DNA from: Rhynchopus sp. YZ270_cl-10
Taxonomy: Eukaryota > Euglenozoa > Diplonemea > Diplonemida > Diplonemidae
Direction: 5' to 3'
Assembly: GCA_964035575.1 (NCBI GenBank)
Contig: OZ037839.1
Location: 248,001-312,000 of the forward strand
Length of the DNA: 64,000 bases
This document shows, one piece after another, positions 43,301-58,300 of this stretch (positions within the stretch are counted from its first letter, which is position 1; each line of letters starts with the position of its first letter). The notes under the pieces were generated by a model, which ran no database searches, had not been told where the DNA came from, and saw only the letters and a list, made by a program, of their open reading frames with translations. Both the position numbers and the translations under genes were made by a program.

Positions 43301-46300
43301 CGAGACATCTCTGCATTGCGTGCCTCTGCAGCAGTCTCAGACTCAACCTTCTCCTTCTGCAACGTGTCCACCAGAATACGCAGGTCAAACAGTTCTTTGC
43401 TCACATCTGCCGGAACTGCTGGGGTATCGAGTGACTCCTGTTCAGCTGTTATCGTGTGTAGTGTCTCCTCAGTGGCTGCAAGAGCCTCTTGTGCAGACAG
43501 CAGCTCTGCACGCACCTGCACAGCTTCCTCCTCACGAAGTGCTGCCTTCTTCTGTGCACGTTCCACATCAGACTCCAGGTTGCTGATGCGCTGCTGAAGA
43601 CCTGCCTGCTCTGCAACAGCTGCACGGCGAACATCTTCTGCCTCGTCACGTTCACGCAGACTCTCCTCCACACGTGTCTGCATGTCTGTCATCTGTTGCA
43701 AGAGTGCCTCACGTTCTGCTGTTTCTTCAGCACTTGACGTCACAGGAACAGAAGCAGAGGTGGTAATGTCACGCTCCACACGCATGTCAGCGGCAATGTC
43801 CTCAGCTGCAACAGCCCTCGTTTCAGCAGCTGCCAACTTCATGCGCACTTCCGACAACTCAGCTGCCTCAGCATGTTGGTCGTGCAGTTGCTGCTCAACA
43901 GCAGACAGAGCTTCTCCAGCACTCAGAGCACGAAGTCTTGCCAGCTCAGTGTTGCGTGTCTCACTTGCCTCCTCTGCCGCAGCTGTCTCCTTCTGCAGCG
44001 TGTCCACAAGTATGCGCAAGTCAAAGAGTTCACGCAGCTCAGCCTCACTCGTGTGTGCTGTGTCTGAGGAGGGAATGGTGCCGACATACTCAGACAGCAT
44101 GCTTGCAAGCTCCTCCCCTGCTTCGGCATGCAGTAAGCAGATACCCGACATGCACTCCGTCTCAAGGTGTGAAAGTGCACGTTCCACAGCCAGCTCTTCT
44201 GCCCTGTCCACGTGCACAAGCACAGACGACTGCAACACCTGTGCAGCCTCACGGAGCGACTCTCTGTCCAACTGCGACTCAGACAGGGACAGCTGCATTG
44301 CTGCCAGCTTCGCGCTGTCTCCATGCACTGCTGCAATGGAGGCAAAGTGTGCAGACTCCAGTGTCTGCAGTGAAGACTCGAGCAGTGTTTCAATCACACG
44401 GCGCGCAGTCGTCTCCAGCTCAACAAACATCGGTACAGATGAAGGTGTCTCGCCCGCTGCCTCAAGATCCGACAAACGTGCACGCAGCTGTTCCCTTTCC
44501 TCCTTCATGTCTGCATTCGCAACGACAAGTGCTTCAGCTTCACCTCGCACCTCCACAAGCTCGTCTTGTGTTGACCCCAGTTCCGCATCACGCACAACAA
44601 GTGTCTCCTGCGACACACGAAGCTCTTCACGAAGACCAGCAGCGTCAGTATCACCTGATCTCTCCTCCTCAGTAACATGTGCAAGTTGACCGCGTAGTAC
44701 AGAAACCTCCTCACGCAACTCAGACACACTACGGTGAGCAGCATCCACCTTGCTTCTCAGTTGTGCTACTTCCACTCCAGACGTGTGTTGGTCATGCAGC
44801 TGCTGCTCCACCGAAGACAGTGCCTCACCTGCACTCAGACCACGCAAGCGAGACATCTCTGCATTGCGTGCCTCTGCAGCAGTCTCAGACTCAACCTTCT
44901 CCTTCTGCAACGTGTCCACCAGAATACGCAGGTCAAACAGTTCTTTGCTCACATCTGCCGGAACTGCTGGGGTATCGAGTGACTCCTGTTCAGCTGTTAT
45001 CGTGTGTAGTGTCTCCTCAGTGGCTGCAAGAGCCTCTTGTGCAGACAGCAGCTCTGCACGCACCTGCACAGCTTCCTCCTCACGAAGTGCTGCCTTCTTC
45101 TGTGCACGTTCCACATCAGACTCCAGGTTGCTGATGCGCTGCTGAAGACCTGCCTGCTCTGCAACAGCTGCACGGCGAACATCTTCTGCCTCGTCACGTT
45201 CACGCAGACTCTCCTCCACACGTGTTTGCATGTCTGTCATCTGTTGCAAGAGTGCCTCACGTTCTGCTGTTTCTTCAGCACTTGACGTCACAGGAACAGA
45301 AGCAGAGGTGGTAATGTCACGCTCCACACGCATGTCAGCGGCAATGTCCTCAGCTGCAACAGCCCTCGTTTCAGCAGCTGCCAACTTCATGCGCACTTCC
45401 GACAACTCAGCTGCCTCAGCATGTTGGTCGTGCAGTTGCTGCTCAACAGCAGACAGAGCTTCTCCAGCACTCAGAGCACGAAGTCTTGCCAGCTCAGTGT
45501 TGCGTGTCTCACTTGCCTCCTCTGCCGCAGCTGTCTCCTTCTGCAGCGTGTCCACAAGTATGCGCAAGTCAAAGAGTTCACGCAGCTCAGCCTCACTCGT
45601 GTGTGCTGTGTCTGAGGAGGGAATGGTGCCGACATACTCAGACAGCATGCTTGCAAGCTCCTCCCCTGCTTCGGCATGCAGTAAGCAGATACCCGACATG
45701 CACTCCGTCTCAAGGTGCGAAAGTGCACGCTGCACAGCCAGCTCTTCTGCCCTGTCCACGTGCACAAGCACAGACGACTGCAACCCCTGTGCAGCCTCAC
45801 GGAGCGACTCTCTGTCCAACTGCGACTCAGACAGGGACAGCTGCATTGCTGCCAGCTTCGCGTTGTCTCCATGCACTGCTGCAATGGAGGCAAAGTGTGC
45901 AGACTCCAGTGTCTGCAGTGAAGACTCGAGCAGTGCTTCAATCACACGGCGCGCAGTCGTCTCCAGCTCAACAAACATCGGTACAGATGAAGGTGTCTCG
46001 CCCGCTGCCTCAAGATCCGACAAACGTGCACGCAGCTGTTCCCTTTCCTCCTTCATGTCTGCATTCGCAACGACAAGTGCTTCAGCTTCACCTCGCACCT
46101 CCACAAGCTCGTCTTGTGTTGACCCCAGTTCCGCATCACGCACAACAAGTGTCTCCTGCGACACACGAAGCTCTTCACGAAGACCAGCAGCGTCAGTATC
46201 ACCTGATCTCTCCTCCTCAGTAACATGTGCAAGTTGACCGCGTAGTACAGAAACCTCCTCACGCAACTCAGACACACTACGGTCAGCAGCAGAGAACTTC

Positions 46301-49300
46301 GACTCAGCAGCATCCAGCTTGCTTCTCAGTTGTGCTACTTCCACTCCAGACGTGTGTTGGTCATGCAGCTGCTGCTCCACCGAAGACAGTGCCTCGCCTG
46401 CACTCAGACCACGCAAGCGAGACATCTCTGCATTGCGTGCCTCTGCAGCAGTCTCAGACTCAACCTTCTCCTTCTGCAACGTGTCCACCAGAATACGCAG
46501 GTCAAACAGTTCTTTGCTCACATCTGCCGGAACTGCTGGGGTATCGAGTGACTCCTGTTCAGCTGTTATCGTGTGTAGTGTCTCCTCAGTGGCTGCAAGA
46601 GCCTCTTGTGCAGACAGCAGCTCTGCACGCACCTGCACAGCTTCCTCCTCACGAAGTGCTGCCTTCTTCTGTGCACGTTCCACATCAGACTCCAGGTTGC
46701 TGATGCGCTGCTGAAGACCTGCCTGCTCTGCAACAGCTGCACGGCGAACATCTTCTGCCTCGTCACGTTCACGCAGACTCTCCTCCACACGTGTCTGCAT
46801 GTCTGTCATCTGTTGCAAGAGTGCCTCACGTTCTGCTGTTTCTTCAGCACTTGACGTCACAGGAACAGAAGCAGAGGTGGTAATGTCACGCTCCACACGC
46901 ATGTCAGCGGCAATGTCCTCAGCTGCAACAGCCCTCGTTTCAGCAGCTGCCAACTTCATGCGCACTTCCGACAACTCAGCTGCCTCAGCATGTTGGTCGT
47001 GCAGTTGCTGCTCAACAGCAGACAGAGCTTCTCCAGCACTCAGAGCACGAAGTCTTGCCAGCTCAGTGTTGCGTGTCTCACTTGCCTCCTCTGCCGCAGC
47101 TGTGTCCTTCTGCAGCGTGTCCACAAGGATGCGCAAGTCAAAGAGTTCACGCAGCTCAGCCTCACTCGTGTGTGCTGTGTCTGAGGAGGGAATGGTGCCG
47201 ACATACTCAGACAGCATGCTTGCAAGCTCCTCCCCTGCTTCGGCATGCAGTAAGCAGATACCCGACATGCACTCCGTCTCAAGGTGCGAAAGTGCACGCT
47301 GCACAGCCAGCTCTTCTGCCCTGTCCACGTGCACAAGCACAGACGACTGCAACACCTGTGCAGCCTCACGGAGCGACTCTCTGTCCAACTGCGACTCAGA
47401 CAGGGACAGCTGCATTGCTGCCAGCTTCGCGCTGTCTCCATGCACTGCTGCAATGGAGGCAAAGTGTGCAGACTCCAGTGTCTGCAGTGAAGACTCGAGC
47501 AGTGTTTCAATCACACGGCGCGCAGTCGTCTCCAGCTCAACAAACATCGGTACAGATGAAGGTGTCTCGCCCGCTGCCTCAAGATCCGACACACGTGCAC
47601 GCAGCTGTTCCCTTTCCTCCTTCATGTCTGCATTCGCAACGACAAGTGCCTCAGCTTCACCACGCACCTCCACAAGCTCGTCTTGTGTTTCCTCCAGATC
47701 CGCATCACGCACAACAAGTGTCTCCTGCGACACACGAAGCTCTTCACGAAGACCAGCAGCGTCAGTATCACCTGATCTCTCCTCCTCAGTAACATGTGCA
47801 AGTTGACCGCGTAGTACAGAAACCTCCTCACGCAACTCAGACACACTACGGTCAGCAGCAGAGAACTTCGACTCAGCAGCATCCAGCTTACTTCTCAGTT
47901 GTACTACTTCCTCACCAGACGTGTGTTGGTCATGCAGCTGCTGCTCCACCGAAGACAGTGCCTCGCCTGCACTCAGACCACGCAAGCGCGACATCTCTGC
48001 ATTGCGTGCCTCTGCAGCAGTCTCAGACTCAACCTTCTCCTTCTGCAACGTGTCCACCAGAATACGCAGGTCAAACAGTTCTTTGCTCACATCTGCCGGA
48101 ACTGCTGGGGTATCGAGTGACTCCTGTTCAGCTGTTATCGGGTGTAGTGTCTCCTCAGTGGCTGCAAGAGCCTCTTGTGCAGACAGCAGCTCTGCACGCA
48201 CCTGCACAGCTTCCTCCTCACGAAGTGCTGCCTTCTTCTGTGCACGTTCCACATCAGACTCCAGGTTGCTGATGCGCTGCTGAAGACCTGCCTGCTCTGC
48301 AACAGCTGCACGGCGAACATCTTCTGCCTCGTCACGTTCACGCAGACTCTCCTCCACACGTGTTTGCATGTCTGTCATCTGTTGCAAGAGTGCCTCACGT
48401 TCTGCTGTTTCTTCAGCACTTGACGTCACAGGAACAGAAGCAGAGGTGGTAATGTCACGCTCCACACGCATGTCAGCGGCAATGTCCTCAGCTGCAACAG
48501 CCCTCGTTTCAGCAGCTGCCAACTTCATGCGCACTTCCGACAACTCAGCTGCCTCAGCATGTTGGTCGTGCAGTTGCTGCTCAACAGCAGACAGAGCTTC
48601 TCCAGCACTCAGAGCACGAAGTCTTGCCAGCTCAGTGTTGCGTGTCTCACTTGCCTCCTCTGCCGCAGCTGTCTCCTTCTGCAGCGTGTCCACAAGGATG
48701 CGCAAGTCAAAGAGTTCACGCAGCTCAGCCTCACTCGTGTGTGCTGTGTCTGAGGAGGGAATGGTGCCGACATACTCAGACAGCATGCTTGCAAGCTCCT
48801 CCCCTGCTTCGGCATGCAGTAAGCAGATACCCGACATGCACTCCGTCTCAAGGTGCGAAAGTGCACGCTGCACAGCCAGCTCTTCTGCCCTGTCCACGTG
48901 CACAAGCACAGACGACTGCAACCCCTGTGCAGCCTCACGGAGCGACTCTCTGTCCAACTGCGACTCAGACAGGGATAGCTGCATTGCTGCCAGCTTCGCG
49001 TTGTCTCCATGCACTGCTGCAATGGAGGCAAAGTGTGCAGACTCCAGTGTCTGCAGTGAAGACTCGAGCAGTGTTTCAATCACACGGCGCGCAGTCGTCT
49101 CCAGCTCAACAAACATCGGTACAGATGAAGGTGTCTCGCCCGCTGCCTCAAGATCCGACACACGTGCACGCAGCTGTTCCCTTTCCTCCTTCATATCTGC
49201 ATTCGCAACGACAAGTGCCTCAGCTTCACCTCGCACCTCCACAAGCTCGTCTTGTGTTGCCTCCAGTTCAGCGTCACCTACAATACCTCGCTCCTGTAAA

Positions 49301-52300
49301 ACAACATCGCTGTGTGCAGCAACCTGCTCCAACACCTGCACAGTGTGAAGCTCTTCAGAATGAAGGACGAGAAGAGTGGCAGCTGTCTGTGTCTCAAGTG
49401 AAGCAGACGTGTGCACATCACTGCTCACACGCAGCACACTCTCGGACTCGTGCAACTCCACAGCCACATCTGTAACCACAGGGCAGCTTCTCTGGTGCTC
49501 AGAAGCATTGAGTATGGGTGCACGTTCTGCGGGTGCAGTTGATGCAGCTTCAAACACGTGAAGCTGCACAGGCACAGGCACCAACGCACTGGTGAAGGTT
49601 TGCAGCTCACGAACCTGAAGCTGAATATCCACGTGCAGGTTCTCCGCTTCATCCGTGCTGACTGCCTCAGGTGCGACTGCACGTTCTGCCTCAAGCACGA
49701 CAGCCTGCTCCTTCAGGTCAGCAAGTGCCTGATTCGTTGATACCAACTCACACTGCAGTGCATCAAGCTCCGCCACACGTGCACGCAGCTGTTCCCTTTC
49801 CTCCTTCATGTCTGCATTCGCAACGACAAGTGCCTCAGCTTCACCACGCACCTCCACAAGCTCGTCTTGTGTTTCCTCCAGATCCGCATCACGCACAACA
49901 AGTGTCTCCTGCGACACACGAAGCTCTTCACGAAGACCAGCAGCGTCAGTATCACCTGATCTCTCCTCCTCAGTAACATGTGCAAGTTGACCGCGTAGTA
50001 CAGAAACCTCCTCACGCAACTCAGACACACTACGGTCAGCAGCAGAGAACTTCGACTCAGCAGCATCCAGCTTACTTCTCAGTTGTACTACTTCCTCACC
50101 AGACGTGTGTTGGTCATGCAGCTGCTGCTCCACCGAAGACAGTGCCTCGCCTGCACTCAGACCACGCAAGCGCGACATCTCTGCATTGCGTGCCTCTGCA
50201 GCAGTCTCAGACTCAACCTTCTCCTTCTGCAACGTGTCCACCAGAATACGCAGGTCAAACAGTTCTTTGCTCACATCTGCCGGAACTGCTGGGGTATCGA
50301 GTGACTCCTGTTCAGCTGTTATCGGGTGTAGTGTCTCCTCAGTGGCTGCAAGAGCCTCTTGTGCAGACAGCAGCTCTGCACGCACCTGCACAGCTTCCTC
50401 CTCACGAAGTGCTGCCTTCTTCTGTGCACGTTCCACATCAGACTCCAGGTTGCTGATGCGCTGCTGAAGACCTGCCTGCTCTGCAACAGCTGCACGGCGA
50501 ACATCTTCTGCCTCGTCACGTTCACGCAGACTCTCCTCCACACGTGTTTGCATGTCTGTCATCTGTTGCAAGAGTGCCTCACGTTCTGCTGTTTCTTCAG
50601 CACTTGACGTCACAGGAACAGAAGCAGAGGTGGCAACATCACATTCCACACGCATGTCAGCGGCAATGTCCTCAGCTGCAACAGCCCTCGTTTCAGCAGC
50701 TGCCAACTTCATGCGGAGTTCCGACAACTCAGCTGCCTCAGCATGTTGGTCGTGCAGTTGCTGCTCAACAGCAGACAGAGCTTCTCCAGCACTCAGAGCA
50801 CGAAGTCTTGCCAGCTCAGTGTTGCGTGTCTCACTTGCCTCCTCTGCCGCAGCTGTCTCCTTCTGCAGCGTGTCCACAAGGATGCGCAAGTCAAAGAGTT
50901 CACGCAGCTCAGCCTCACTCGTGTGTGCTGTGTCTGAGGAGGGAATAGTGCCGACATACTCAGACAGCATGCTTGCAAGCTCCTCCCCTGCTTCGGCATG
51001 CAGTAAGCAGATACCCGACATGCACTCCGTCTCAAGGTGCGAAAGTGCACGTTCCACAGCCAGCTCTTCTGCCCTGTCCACGTGCACAAGCACAGACGAC
51101 TGCAACCCCTGTGCAGCCTCACGGAGCGACTCTCTGTCCAACTGCGACTCAGACAGGGACAGCTGCATTGCTGCCAGCTTCGCGTTGTCTCCATGCACTG
51201 CTGCAATGGAGGCAAAGTGTGCAGACTCCAGTGTCTGCAGTGAAGACTCGAGCAGTGTTTCAATCACACGGCGCGCAGTCGTCTCCAGCTCAACAAACAT
51301 CGGTACAGATGAAGGTGTCTCGCCCGCTGCCTCAAGATCCGACAAACGTGCACGCAGCTGTTCCCTTTCCTCCTTCATGTGTGCATTCGCAACGACAAGT
51401 GCCTCAGCTTCACCACGCACCTCCACAAGCTCGTCTTGTATTGCCTCCAGTTCCGCATCACGCACAACAAGTGTCTCCTGCGACACACGAAGCTCTTCAC
51501 GAAGACCAGCACCATCTGCCTCAACTGACACATCTGCATTGTGTGTTTCAGACACTTCCACAGACATGCAGTGTGCAGTCTCTGAAGCCTCGACAACGGG
51601 ACGCACAGCTTCAGGTGTGAAGACAACCTCCTCCTTACGCAGCAGCACATCTGCTTCGTGTGCCACAAGAGTGTCCAGAACACGAACGTTGCTCTGAGCA
51701 CAGCGACGCAGCTCTGCAGTGTGTGCAGCAGCATCGCTCAGAGTGGCTTCCTGCATGTCTGACGAAAGGCTCCATCGTGCGTTTGATTCCATCAACTCAT
51801 GCAGCTCGAGGTCCTTGTCGGCAAGACTGCGAAGGGCGTCTGCCACTTCCTGTGTCAGGACAGCAACACGTTCGCCATGCAACACAGCTCCTTCACTCAT
51901 CACTGCACACTGTGCGTGGGAAGCAGCCAAGTCCTCCGTCAGGCTCGTCACAGCAGCACGTAATGACACAGCTTCATTTGACAAGTTACTAGAAGTCTGT
52001 CCTGCATGTACTACATCAAGCTCGTGCAGTGCAAGCTGTTCCTGCAACACAATGACGTTCCTGTCGGCTGTCTCCTGCTCTTCTGCTGCAAGTGCATCGC
52101 CACGTGGATGAGCATCGAGAGAAGATAACTTCTCCTGCAGTGCACGCACCTCCAACGAAAGACTGCCTTCACGTCTTCCTGCACGCTCCACATCAGACTC
52201 CATGTTGCTGATGCGCTGCTGAAGACCTGCCTGCTCTGCAACAGCTGCACGGCGCACCTCTTCTGCCTCGTCACGTTCACGTAGGCTCTCCTCCACATGT

Positions 52301-55300
52301 GTCTGCATGTCTGTCATCTGCTGTGTGAGTGCTTCACGTTCAGAAGCTTGTTCCAGATTTCTTTGTTCACGTGCTTGCTCCTGGATACGTGCAGCTTCAG
52401 TCATGTCCTCCACACGTGCACGCAGATCCCCAAGTTTAGAAGAAGCATCTTCCACATCTGCACTGTCATCACACTGCACACTAACATCAACACATACGTG
52501 TGTGTCTGCCTGCTGAGGGACGTCTTCAACCCTGGCCAACTGTGCAGACAGTGCTGACACTTCCGTCTGCAGTGTTGCCACCACTTCCTCAGACCTGTGC
52601 AGCTTCTCAGACCACGACTGCTCAACTGCCATTTGTGTTTTGACGGAGGCACGTTCAGCGTTGAGAACAGCTTGTGAGGCTTCTGCGAGTTGCTGGTGTG
52701 ATACCTTTAGCTCACTTTGTAAGACGGAAAGGTCTTCGCGTGCAGTTGAGTCGTCGTTTAGAAGGGGATGAGATGTTGTCGTCTCAGTAACAGATAAGTG
52801 TGTCGGGATAACAGAACGTGTGGTAGTATGTGCAGTCTCTGAAGGCACGAGAGTGGTATGTGTCCTTATGTCAGTGCGTTCTAGATCCGACAAACGTGCA
52901 CGCAGCTGTTCCCTTTCCTCCTTCATGTCTGCATTCGCAACGACAAGTGCCTCAGCTTCACCACGCACCTCCACAAGCTCGTCTTGTGTTGCGTCCAGTT
53001 CCGCATCACGCACAACAAGTGTCTCCTGCGACACACGAAGCTCTTCACGAAGACCAGCACCATCTGCCTCACCTGACACATCTGCATGGTGTGTTTCAGA
53101 CACTTCCACAGACATGCAGTGTGCAGTCTCGGAAGCCTCGAGAACGGGACGCACAGCTTCAGGTGTGAAGACAACCTCCTCCTTACGCAGCAGCACATCT
53201 GCTTCGTGTGCCACAAGAGTGTCCAGAACACGAACGTTGCTCTGAGCACAGCGACGCAGCTCTGCAGTGTGTGCAGCAGCATCGCTCAGAGTGGCTTCCT
53301 GCATGGCTGACGAAAGGCTCCATCGTGCGTTTGCTTCCATCAACTCATGCAGCTCGATGTCCTTGTCGGCAAGACTGCGAAGGGCGTCTGCCACTTCCTG
53401 TGTCAGGACAGCAACATGTTCTTCGTGCAACACAGCTCCTTCACTCATCACTGCACACTGTGCGTGGGAAGCAGCCAAGTCCTCCGTCAGGCTCGTCACA
53501 GCAGCACGTAACGACACAGCTTCATTTGACAAGTTACGAGAAGTCTGTCCTGCATGTACTACATCAAGCTCGTGCAGTGCCAGCTGTTCCTGCAACACAA
53601 TGACGTTCCTGTCGGCTGTCTCCTGCTCTTCTACTGCAAGTGCATCGCCACGTGGATGAGCATCGAGAGAGGATAACTTCCCCTGCAGTGCACGCACCTC
53701 CAACGAAAGACTGCCTTCACGTCTTCCTGCACGCTCCACATCAGACTCCATGTTGCTGATGCGCTGCTGAAGACCTGCCTGCTCTGCAACAGCTGCACGG
53801 CGCACCTCTTTTGCCTCGTCACGTTCACGCAGGCTCTCCTCCACACGTGTCTGCATGTCTGTCATCTGCTGTGTGAGTGCCTCACGTTCAGAAGCTTGTT
53901 CCATATCTCTCTGTTCACGTGCTTGCTCCTGGATACGTGCAGCTTCAGTCATGTCCTCCACACGTGCACGCAGATCCCCAAGTTTAGAAGAAGCATCTTC
54001 CACATCTGCACTGTCATCACACTGCACACTAACATCAATACATGCGTGCGTGTCTGCCTGCTGAGGGACGTCTTCAACCCTGGCCAGCTGTGCAGACAGT
54101 GCTGACACTTCCGTCTGCAGTGTTGCCACCACTTCCTCAGATCTGTGCAGCTTCTCGGACCACGACTGCTCAACTGCCATTTGCGTTTTGACGGAGGACA
54201 GTTCCACCTTCCGCAACCTGTTGCTCAGATCGGTGACGCTTTCTTCCGATTCAGCAAGCTGCTGCCGCAAAGCAACATCACTGCGTGCAGCAACCTGCTC
54301 CAACACCTGCACAGTGTGAAGCTCTTCAGCATGAAGGTCGACAGGAGTGGCAGCTGTCTGTGTCTCAAGTGACGCAGACGTGTGCACATCACTGCTCACA
54401 CGCAGCACACTCTCAGACTCGTGCAACTCCACAGCCACATCTGCAACAACAGGGCAGCTTGTCTGGTGCTCACAAGCAGTGAGACTTGCACGTTCCTCCT
54501 TTTCTGCTACATGACGTGGTAACGTGGTCTGATGACTGAAGTCGCGCAGCTGTATCTGCATACTCACCGCTGGCACCATGCTCTCCGCTTCCTGCACATG
54601 CAAAGCCTGCTGGGCGTGGCTCTCCGCTTCACGGAAGGAAGGTTTGCTTGAGAAGGTGACAGACGTGCACAACTCCTCTGACGCGATACGCTCACGCGCA
54701 GAACATTCCTCACTGAAGAGGAGCGCTTGCTGAGCGCTGTGCAGGGACTCCACATACGATCCGACAATTGTGCGTAGGGAGGCAACGGCGAGGTCACGTT
54801 CTGCGAGTTGTGCTGTCTTTGTGGCGATGTCGTCGTGCATTTGTGCCTGCTCGTGTGCGGCTATCTCGGACATCATCTGCTGCTCCGCCTTGCCTAGGCA
54901 GAGCTTGTCCACAACATCGCTCTCCTTCGCGGTGCTGCTGCAGGTGGCTGCGAGACTGCCGAGCACCATGAGGCTCGTGTCGGTGAGCTGTGCTCTCGTC
55001 ACCCCCTCGGCCTCTTCCAGGATCGCCTTCAGCACTGTACGCCCGCCGGTCTCGGAATCGGTGACTGTCAGGAGCTGCTCCCGCATCGTGGCAGTGTCCG
55101 CATTCAATGCGACTACTGCCTGCGAGGCATGTGTTGTCGTCGCGATGAGACGTTCGTTCAGAGCATGCACCTCGGCAGCAGCAGCTGTCATCGCCACAGC
55201 ATCAGCATGCAGATGCAGGCACAACGTCCTCAAGGCGTCTGCAGTGGCAAAGTACCCCTCGTTGCTGATGTCCTCGCGCTGTAGGCGCTCGGCTTCGCAA

Positions 55301-58300
55301 AGGTGTAGAGATTCAGACAACGTCTGGCGGAAGGATTCTTCGGCAAGTAAAAAGCTGTAGCGTAGTGACTGCTCGTCAGAGAGCAGTGCTGCCTGCTCGG
55401 CATGGTGGAGAGTTTCCACTACCGCACGGCTTGCAGTGCTTGTTTCGTGCGAGAGGGCCTCGTAGCGATGTTCCTGTAGAGTGCTTGCTTGGCGCATTGC
55501 GGTGCAGTGTGCGTGGGAAGCAGCCAAGTCCTCCGTCAGGCTCGTCACAGCAGCACGCACAGACACACGATCTGTCTTGACCTCGTCAAGTTCGCCCTTC
55601 AGCACAGCAATCTCCTGCTCAAGAATGGACACACGTTCAGAAGATATCGACAGTTCTGTCTGCAAGGTACGAGCAGTATATCCTGCATGTAGCACATCAA
55701 GCTCGTGCAGTGCAAGCTGTTCTTGCAACACAATGACGTTCCTGTCGGCTGTCTCCTGCTCTTCTGCTGCAAGTGCATCGCCACGTGGATGAGCATCGAG
55801 AGAGGATAACTTCCCCTGCAGTGCACGCACCTCCAACGAAAGACTGCCTTCACGTCTTCCTGCACGCTCCACATCAGACTCCATGTTGCTGATGCGCTGC
55901 TGAAGACCTGCCTGCTCTGCAACAGCTGCACGGCGCACCTCTTCTGCCTCGTCACGTTCACGCAGACTCTCCTCCACACGTGTCTGCATGTCTGTCATCT
56001 GCTGCAAGAGTGCCTCACGTTCCGAAGCTTGTTCCAGATTTCTTTGTTCACGTGCTTGCTCCTGGATACGTGCAGCTTCAGTCATGTCCTCCACACGTGC
56101 ACGCAGATCCCCAAGTTTAGAAGAAGCATCTTCCACATCTGCACTGTCATCACACTGCACACTAACATCAACACATGCGTGCGTGTCTGCCTGCTGAGGG
56201 ACGTCTTCAACCCTGGCCAGCTGTGCAGACAGTGCTGACACTTCCGTCTGCAGTGTTGCCACCACTTCCTCAGATCTGTGCAGCTTCTCGGACCACGACT
56301 GCTCAACTGCCATTTGCGTTTTGACGGAGGACAGTTCCACCTTCCGCAACCTGTTGCTCAGATCGGTGACGCTTTCTTCCGACTCAGCAAGCTGCTGCCT
56401 CAAAACAACATCGCTGTGTGCAGCAACCTGCTCCAACACCTGCACAGTGTGAAGCTCTTCAGAATGAAGGTCGACAGGAGTGGCAGCTGTCTGTGTCTCA
56501 AATGAAGCAGACGTGTGCACATCACTGCTCACACGCAGCACACTCTCAGACTCGTGTAACTCCACAGCCACATCCGCAACCACAAGGCAGCTTGTCTGGT
56601 GCTCAGAAGCATTGAGACATGCACGTTCCACCGTTGCTGCTTCCGTCTGCAGCACCAAGTTAGCATGCGATGCCGCTTCAGACACGTGAAGCTGCACAGG
56701 CACCAACGCACTGGCGAAGGTTTGCAGCTCACGAACCTGAAGCTCAACATCCACGTGCAGGTTCTCCGCTTCATCTGTGCTGACTGCCTCAGGTGCGACA
56801 GTACGTTCTGCCTCAAGCACGACAGCCTGCTCCTTCAGGTCAGCAAGTGCCTGATTCGTTGATACCAACTCACACTGCAGTGCGTCAAGATCCACCACAC
56901 GTGCACGCAGCTGTTCCCTTTCCTCCTCCATGTGTGCATTCGCAACGACAAGTGCCTCAGCTTCACCACGCACCTCCACAAGCTCGTCTTGTGTTGCCTC
57001 CAGTTCCGCATCACGCACAACAAGTGTCTCCTGCGACACACGAAGCTCTTCACGAAGACCAGCACCATCTGCCTCACCTGACACATCTGCATGGTGTGTT
57101 TCAGACACTTCCACAGACATGCAGTGTGCAGTCTCTGAAGCCTCGAGAACGGGACGCACAGCTTCAGGTGTGAAGACAACCTCCTCCTTACGCAGCAGCA
57201 CATCTGCTTCGTGTGCCACAAGAGTGTCCAGAACACGAACGTTGCTCTGAGCACAGCGACGCAGCTCTGCAGTGTGTGCAGCAGCATCGCTCAGAGTGGC
57301 TTCCTGCATGGCTGACGAAAGGCTCCATCGTGCGTTTGATTCCATCAACTCATGCAGCTCGATGTCCTTGTCTGCAAGACAGCGAAGGGCGTCTGCCACT
57401 TCCTGCGTCAGGACAGCAACACGTTCGTCGTGCAATGCAGCTCCTTCACTCATCACTGCAGACTGTGCGTGGGAAGCAGCCAAGTCCTCCGTCAGGCTCG
57501 TCACAGCAGCACGTAACGACGCAGCTTCATTTGACAAGTTACGAGAAGTATGTCCTGCATGTACTACATCAAGCTCGTGCAGTGCAAGCTGTTCCTGCAA
57601 CACAATGACGTTCCTGTCGGCTGTCTCCTGCTCTTCTGCTGCAAGTGCATCGCCACGTGGATGAGCATCGAGAGAAGATAACTTCTCCTGCAGTGCACGC
57701 ACCTCCAACGAAAGACTGCCTTCACGTCTTCCTGCACGCTCCACATCAGACTCCATGTTGCTGATGCGCTGCTGAAGACCTGCCTGCTCTGCAACAGCTG
57801 CACGGCGCACCTCTTCTGCCTCGTCACGTTCACGTAGGCTCTCCTCCACACGTGTCTGCAGGTCTGTCATCTGTTGCAAGAGTGCCTCACGTTCCGACGT
57901 GTTCTCTTCTTCCCTCTCAGAATCTCTATCTTGACGTGCCCGCTCCTGTATATGAGCAGCTTCAGTGTGGTGCTGCACGCGTGCACGCAAGTCCTCAAGT
58001 TCTTCTGCATGTGCAGCTTCCGTCAGCTCCACCACACGTGCACGCAGATCCTCAACTTCGCCAGAATAATCCACACCAACAACTGAACTCTGCGAAAACG
58101 TCTCCTGCAAAACAACATCACTGTGTGCAGCAACCTGCTCCAACACCTGCACAGTGTGAAGCTCTTTGGCATGAAGGTCGACAGGAGTGGCAGCTGTCTG
58201 TGTCTCAAGTGAAGCAGATGTGTGCACATCACTGCTCACACGCAGCACACTCTCAGACTCGTGCAACTCCACAGCCACATCTGCAACCACAGGGCAGCTT

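Noticed and set aside
38909-51697. Plus-strand open frames of 300-444 codons opposite the giant gene
   Set aside because: They recur with the module period and are antisense shadows. The Ser/Cys/Ala-rich translations mirror Glu/Ala/Leu codons of the minus-strand coiled coil, which has the single continuous frame.
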